This document shows, one piece after another, positions 60,780 through 64,000 of a stretch of 64,000 bases of DNA (its first letter is position 1; each line of letters opens with the position of its first letter). This DNA comes from CALLPQ01 sp039819545 (lineage in GTDB: Bacteria; Pseudomonadota; Alphaproteobacteria; Caulobacterales; Parvularculaceae): positions 1 through 64,000 of the forward strand of contig JBCBRS010000012.1 of NCBI GenBank assembly GCA_039819545.1, written 5' to 3'. Under the pieces are notes generated by a model. It did no database searches. It had not been told where the DNA came from and saw only the letters and a program-made list of their open reading frames with translations. The position numbers were made by a program, and so were the translations under genes.

Positions 60780-61361
60780 TCATTCTGCAGAGGATACCGG
60801 AGCCTGGCTTTCGGCCAGCGTCCGCCGGATTAAATCAACAATCCGGTTAACAGTCTTTGTATGCGCGCCGGTTTGGCTCTCCACGCTCAGGGACGCTGCC
60901 TCTTCGTAGTAGGGGCTGCGCTCGGCCAGAAGCTTGGTGATTGTCTGGGCTGGGTCACCGGTCTTGAGAAGCGGCCGCGTGGGGCGGCGTGTGGCGCGGT
61001 CCACGATAATGGGGATGGGCGCGCGCAGCCAGATCGTTAGCGCCAGCCCGCTGAGATGGGCCCGGGTTTGCGGGTGTAAAACCGCACCGCCACCGGTCGC
61101 GAGGACCAGCGGTGGGCCGTCCAACAACCGCTTGATCACGCGGGCCTCGCCATCGCGAAACGCCGTTTCCCCGTGGGTTTGGAAAAAATCGGCAACTTTC
61201 ATCCCGGCCGCTTCCTCCACCGCCTCGTCGGCATCATGGAAAGGCAAATCGATCAGCGGGGCAAGGCGCCGCCCGATGGTCGTCTTGCCAACCCCCATCA
61301 TGCCCACCAGCACAACCGGCTGAGGACAGGAAAAAATCGGCTTTTTTGGTGGTCTGGCCAT
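60780..61361 (-). CDS. aroK: Shikimate kinase
   Basis: 193 aa from the ATG at 61361; the frame stays open 66 codons upstream but that part is antisense to the next gene's leader. P-loop VGMMGVGKTTIGRRLA, DADEAVEEAAGMKVADFF (Mg2+ aspartates), FRDGEARVIKRLL (shikimate arginine), ATGGGAVL and TRRPTRPLL (lid). Phosphorylates shikimate at O3. Divergent from the small membrane protein gene over 215 bases. Confidence 0.95.
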   Translation of the reverse strand: MARPPKKPIFSCPQPVVLVGMMGVGKTTIGRRLAPLIDLPFHDADEAVEEAAGMKVADFFQTHGETAFRDGEARVIKRLLDGPPLVLATGGGAVLHPQTRAHLSGLALTIWLRAPIPIIVDRATRRPTRPLLKTGDPAQTITKLLAERSPYYEEAASLSVESQTGAHTKTVNRIVDLIRRTLAESQAPVSSAE

Positions 61362-61576
61362 GGGGTAACGCAAAAAATCTCTGGAAACGCTTAGATATGA
61401 ATAAGAGCGCGTTAGTACCAGACTGAGCGCTGATGCGAAGGAAAAAGTGCCAGGTCTTCCGGCCCTTGAAGCTGGGCCCTGCGAGGCTGGATCTTGCAAG
61501 GAGTGGCCTTGCGAGAAGGGCCGGGACTGCGCATAAACGAACAGGAAATCTGGGGGCAATCGAAGAGGAACCGCGC

Positions 61577-61702
61577 ATGCGCTTCATTCTGGGCATTGTG
61601 ATCGTCGTGGCTGGTTGCCTCGCGGGCCTTCTGATTTATGGGCAGGTGCTGGAGCCTGATACCCGCACTATCGAAGTGGAGGTTACGCCCAATGTTGATT
61701 GA
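61577..61702 (+). CDS. Small single-pass membrane protein, 41 aa
   Basis: ATG at 61577 with GAGGAA upstream. One hydrophobic helix (FILGIVIVVAGCLAGLLIYG, residues about 3-22) followed by a short acidic tail (EPDTRTIEVEVTPN). The stop overlaps the start region of the large exported-protein gene (ATG at 61692, eleven bases before the end), which implies translational coupling and perhaps joint function. No family recognised. A longer frame upstream (from 61433) is not needed. Confidence 0.6.
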   Translation: MRFILGIVIVVAGCLAGLLIYGQVLEPDTRTIEVEVTPNVD

Positions 61703-63545
61703 TAAACGCCCCCGGGCTCACCGCTCCTTGCGCGCCCGGCATGTGGCCACAGTCAAAAGACGAGCCGCCGCTGCGCTGATGATGGGCGTCACCGGGCTTG
61801 CCATGGCCGGGCCCGGGCGGGCGCAACTTGTCCTGCCGCCAGCAATTGAGACACGCTCGCTCACCGCCAATGCGTTTGAGACCGGTACCCTTGATGCCCG
61901 TGACGGGGCCATGGCGCCGGAATTGTGGGTGGATACGGACCCTGAAACGATCGCGTTTTTGCTGGATCAGGCGCCCGCTCGCCCGGCGGCACCGGCCATG
62001 GGCGCGGCGCTCGCCCGCGTTTTGTTAAGCCCGGGGCGCAGTCCCGTCACGGATGATCGGGCGGTGAATGATCGGCTTGGCGGTAAAAAGCTCCTTGCCC
62101 TGATCAATGCTGGCTTTATTGGCGAGACCCGCACCATCGTCAGCCTGTCCGATGCGCCCGCCAATGATCCCGCAACAGGCAAGGCGCTTGCCACTGCTGA
62201 TTTGGCCACCGGGGCGGTTGACGCCGCGTGCGCGCGCGGCGCGCAGTTGGAGGACGGTCGCAATGCCCCGTTCTGGGTCAAGGTGCGCGCGTTCTGTTAC
62301 GCGGTGGCCGGTGAGCGCGATGCCGCTGATCTGACCTATGGTCTTCTTCGCGACCGGGGTCTGTTGACCGAGCGGGATGAACGGTTTCTGGGCGGGTTCG
62401 TGATCGGCCTCACGCCCACCAAGCCGCTACAGCCGCGCACAGCCCTTGAGCTTGCCATCACCAGAGCCATGGACCAGCCCCTTGCCGCCGGTCTGGCGGC
62501 GCAAGCCGACGGAGCGGTTGTCCGCGCGGTGACGTTGAACGAAAGCCTTGACGCCACGGTCCGCATCCATGCGGCGCGCACCGCCCTTGGCATGGGGATT
62601 ATGAGCGCGCGCGACTACGCGGCGCTCTTGTCCGGTGTTGCGCTGAATGATGCGGAACGACGTGACCCGGCGCGGCTGTTGACACAGAGCCCTGATAATC
62701 CGCGTACGGAGGCGGCGCTTTATCAAGGTGTTGCCGCCATGGCCGCGCCGGAGTTTCTGCGCGATAAGGCCGCCCTGATCGCCAGTTCCCTGCGCGCGTT
62801 GGCCCGCCCCAATACCGGCTTTGATACCCGCTTTGCCCGCTATCAACTTTTTGCGCCGGAGATTGCCAATCTGGAAGGCGCCCTTGTACCGGCACAAGAC
62901 GCGGCGGTATTCGCCCGCGCGCGTCTTGCCGTGGGCGATGGGGCCGGGGCGGGTCGTTGGCTTTTTGCCATGTTGGGTGAACAGCCCGTGACCGCGCTTG
63001 GTGATACGCTGGGCCGCGAGTTTGTGACGCTTACGCAGGATCTGGCAATCCTTGACCCCGCGACGGCGGCGTTGGTGGCCGACCGGGCCCAGATTGCCCT
63101 GGACGGGCCCTTCGCTGCGCCAACCCACACGACGGCCCACGCTAGGGCCAGCACAGGCACAGCGCCCGCCATCCATCATCAAGTTCGCATTGTAGAGGCG
63201 GTTTTTGATGCGGCGATGACGGGCGGGAGCCGCGCGAAAACCGGGGCCAGCCAACACAAGCCCTTCAAAACGGGGCAAGCCGCGCTTGGCGCCCTCGCCA
63301 TGGCAAAGCAAAAAACCCTCTCGCCCGTGGAAATGGTTGTCGCTGAACAGGCGCTCGACATTGCCGGGCTTGGGCGCTTGCGCCGACAGTGGCGGTTGCA
63401 AACCGTGTGGCAGGAGCGGTGGGGCACTGGCGGCGGGCCCGCGCCTTATGGGACGCAAGGTAGGGCGGCGGCTTCATCTCCTGCGCGGGGCGAGCCAGGT
63501 AATCGGGGGCTGAGCCCGCGATTGAAGCCCCGCAGTCAGAATTAG
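61692..63545 (+). CDS. Large exported alpha-helical protein, unknown function
   Basis: 617 aa from the ATG at 61692. A basic N-terminus (RAHRSLRARHVATVKRR) and hydrophobic segment (AAALMMGVTGLAMAG) ending in GRAQ form a signal peptide. The rest is alanine- and leucine-rich and helical, with repeated patterns reminiscent of alpha-solenoid repeats, and two cysteines (CARG, FCYAV) that could pair. The tail after about residue 560 is glycine/arginine-rich and looks disordered. Position close to aroK/aroB and accA is a typical place for such hypothetical exported proteins in this class, from memory. Coupled to the 41-aa membrane protein by an overlap. Confidence 0.7.
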   Translation: MLIDKRPRAHRSLRARHVATVKRRAAAALMMGVTGLAMAGPGRAQLVLPPAIETRSLTANAFETGTLDARDGAMAPELWVDTDPETIAFLLDQAPARPAAPAMGAALARVLLSPGRSPVTDDRAVNDRLGGKKLLALINAGFIGETRTIVSLSDAPANDPATGKALATADLATGAVDAACARGAQLEDGRNAPFWVKVRAFCYAVAGERDAADLTYGLLRDRGLLTERDERFLGGFVIGLTPTKPLQPRTALELAITRAMDQPLAAGLAAQADGAVVRAVTLNESLDATVRIHAARTALGMGIMSARDYAALLSGVALNDAERRDPARLLTQSPDNPRTEAALYQGVAAMAAPEFLRDKAALIASSLRALARPNTGFDTRFARYQLFAPEIANLEGALVPAQDAAVFARARLAVGDGAGAGRWLFAMLGEQPVTALGDTLGREFVTLTQDLAILDPATAALVADRAQIALDGPFAAPTHTTAHARASTGTAPAIHHQVRIVEAVFDAAMTGGSRAKTGASQHKPFKTGQAALGALAMAKQKTLSPVEMVVAEQALDIAGLGRLRRQWRLQTVWQERWGTGGGPAPYGTQGRAAASSPARGEPGNRGLSPRLKPRSQN

Positions 63546-63724
63546 CACCGACCGAAACCAAGAAAACGGCGTTTGCAGCCAGAAAGTATTGGTTTTTCGG
63601 GCAAGCTCTTAACCGGCTCCTATGCTTGCTCTTGTACCGTCCCGGCCTATATCGATACCAACGCGATGATAGCCAGCGGCGTGCGCGCGAGCAATAAGAC
63701 CAACACCAGATCAGGACAAAGCCC

Positions 63725-64000
63725 ATGCGGACCTATCTCGATTTTGAAAAATCCATTGCCGAACTGGAAGGCAAGATCGACGATCTTCAGGGTATGGACG
63801 ATGCCACCCGCGCGAATGTGGGTGAGGAGATCACGCGTCTGCAGGCAAAGGCCGATCAGATGTTGCTCGACACCTACGCCAATCTGAATCGTTGGCAGAA
63901 AAGCCAGGTGGCCCGTCACGCTGCACGGCCGCATTTCTCCGACTATGTGGCCCAGATGGTGGAAGATTTTACCCCGCTTGCCGGTGACCGTCGGTATGGG
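63725..64000 (+). CDS. accA: Acetyl-CoA carboxylase carboxyltransferase subunit alpha (partial, cut by window end)
   Basis: The first 92 codons are in the window. MRTYLDFEKSIAELEGKID, DEITRLQ-type GEEITRLQAKADQML, NRWQKSQVARHAARPHFSDY and DFTPLAGDR are the standard N-terminus of AccA. It forms the carboxyltransferase with AccD and makes malonyl-CoA for fatty-acid synthesis. AGGA lies eight bases before the ATG. The rest of the gene runs off the window. Confidence 0.95.
   Translation, partial: MRTYLDFEKSIAELEGKIDDLQGMDDATRANVGEEITRLQAKADQMLLDTYANLNRWQKSQVARHAARPHFSDYVAQMVEDFTPLAGDRRYG

Noticed and set aside
62427..63458. 343-aa minus-strand frame opposite the large exported protein gene
   Set aside because: Considered because it is long, but it has no domain, is rich in arginine and glycine as expected for antisense, whereas the plus-strand frame has a signal peptide and coupling to an upstream gene.

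Overview
The window is chromosomal DNA from a Gram-negative alphaproteobacterium of fairly high GC content. The evidence is a set of genes typical of that class: GapR (DUF2312), a TIGR02301 protein, DUF4169, DUF2059, a Nudix-related NAD regulator of the NrtR/NadQ type, a nadA-nadB-nadC operon, an aroK-aroB-CorC neighbourhood close to accA, and genes for Kdo (lipopolysaccharide) synthesis. I cannot place it below class with confidence. There is no rRNA, no tRNA that I can see, no CRISPR and no prophage. Accessory DNA is limited to the tail of an IS110-type transposase at the left edge, one complete IS5-family element, two tandem repeat arrays and one AT-rich gene that looks acquired.

Layout. 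1-11.8 kb: transposase tail; Nudix/TIGR02301/FrhB operon; HMCES; YaaA; FAD oxidase; class IV aminotransferase; a structured small-ORF/RNA locus (6.5-6.8 kb); SleB-type cell wall hydrolase; pyruvate phosphate dikinase; Sua5. 12-14.1 kb: a secreted protein joining NTR-like, TPR-like and pentapeptide-repeat regions. 14.3-20.7 kb: NAD synthesis operon with a hidden 21-codon ORF between nadA and nadB, a palindromic candidate operator before nadA, the regulator gene and a small phosphatase. 20.8-25.8 kb: HD hydrolase, MscL, LepA, the IS element inserted at the lepA stop codon, DUF2059. 25.8-29.2 kb: two glycosyltransferases and a DUF547 protein. 29.3-40.9 kb: a long minus-strand run with a sulfur amino-acid operon (cysK, sseA, GNAT, metC) that continues into a PEGA-like lipoprotein and a TonB-dependent receptor, preceded by carboxypeptidase M14, cyclopropane-fatty-acid synthase, photolyase and an arabinose-5-phosphate isomerase. 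41-52.2 kb: kdsA, gapR, 116-bp repeat array, rsmD, lipoprotein methyltransferase, acyl-CoA dehydrogenase, DUF427, tadA, rluB, DUF4169, phosphatase, galE-vanZ-kdsB, second repeat array. 52.2-64 kb: nuclease, SDR, TerC, twin tiny secreted-peptide genes, MFS and CorC transporters, aroB-aroK, a 41-aa membrane protein coupled to a large exported protein, and the start of accA.

How the parts work together. Kdo synthesis is represented by the isomerase, kdsA and kdsB. NAD synthesis is an operon with its own regulator gene upstream. The sulfur operon links cysteine assimilation to outer-membrane uptake by position only. The most novel-looking items are the two paralogous 33-34-residue precursors at 55.4-55.9 kb, each with a signal-peptide-like front, a predicted 9-10-residue tail and its own strong terminator; the small ORF at 6.55 kb preceded by a 14-nt perfect complement to the expected 16S rRNA tail; and the NTR/TPR/pentapeptide protein.
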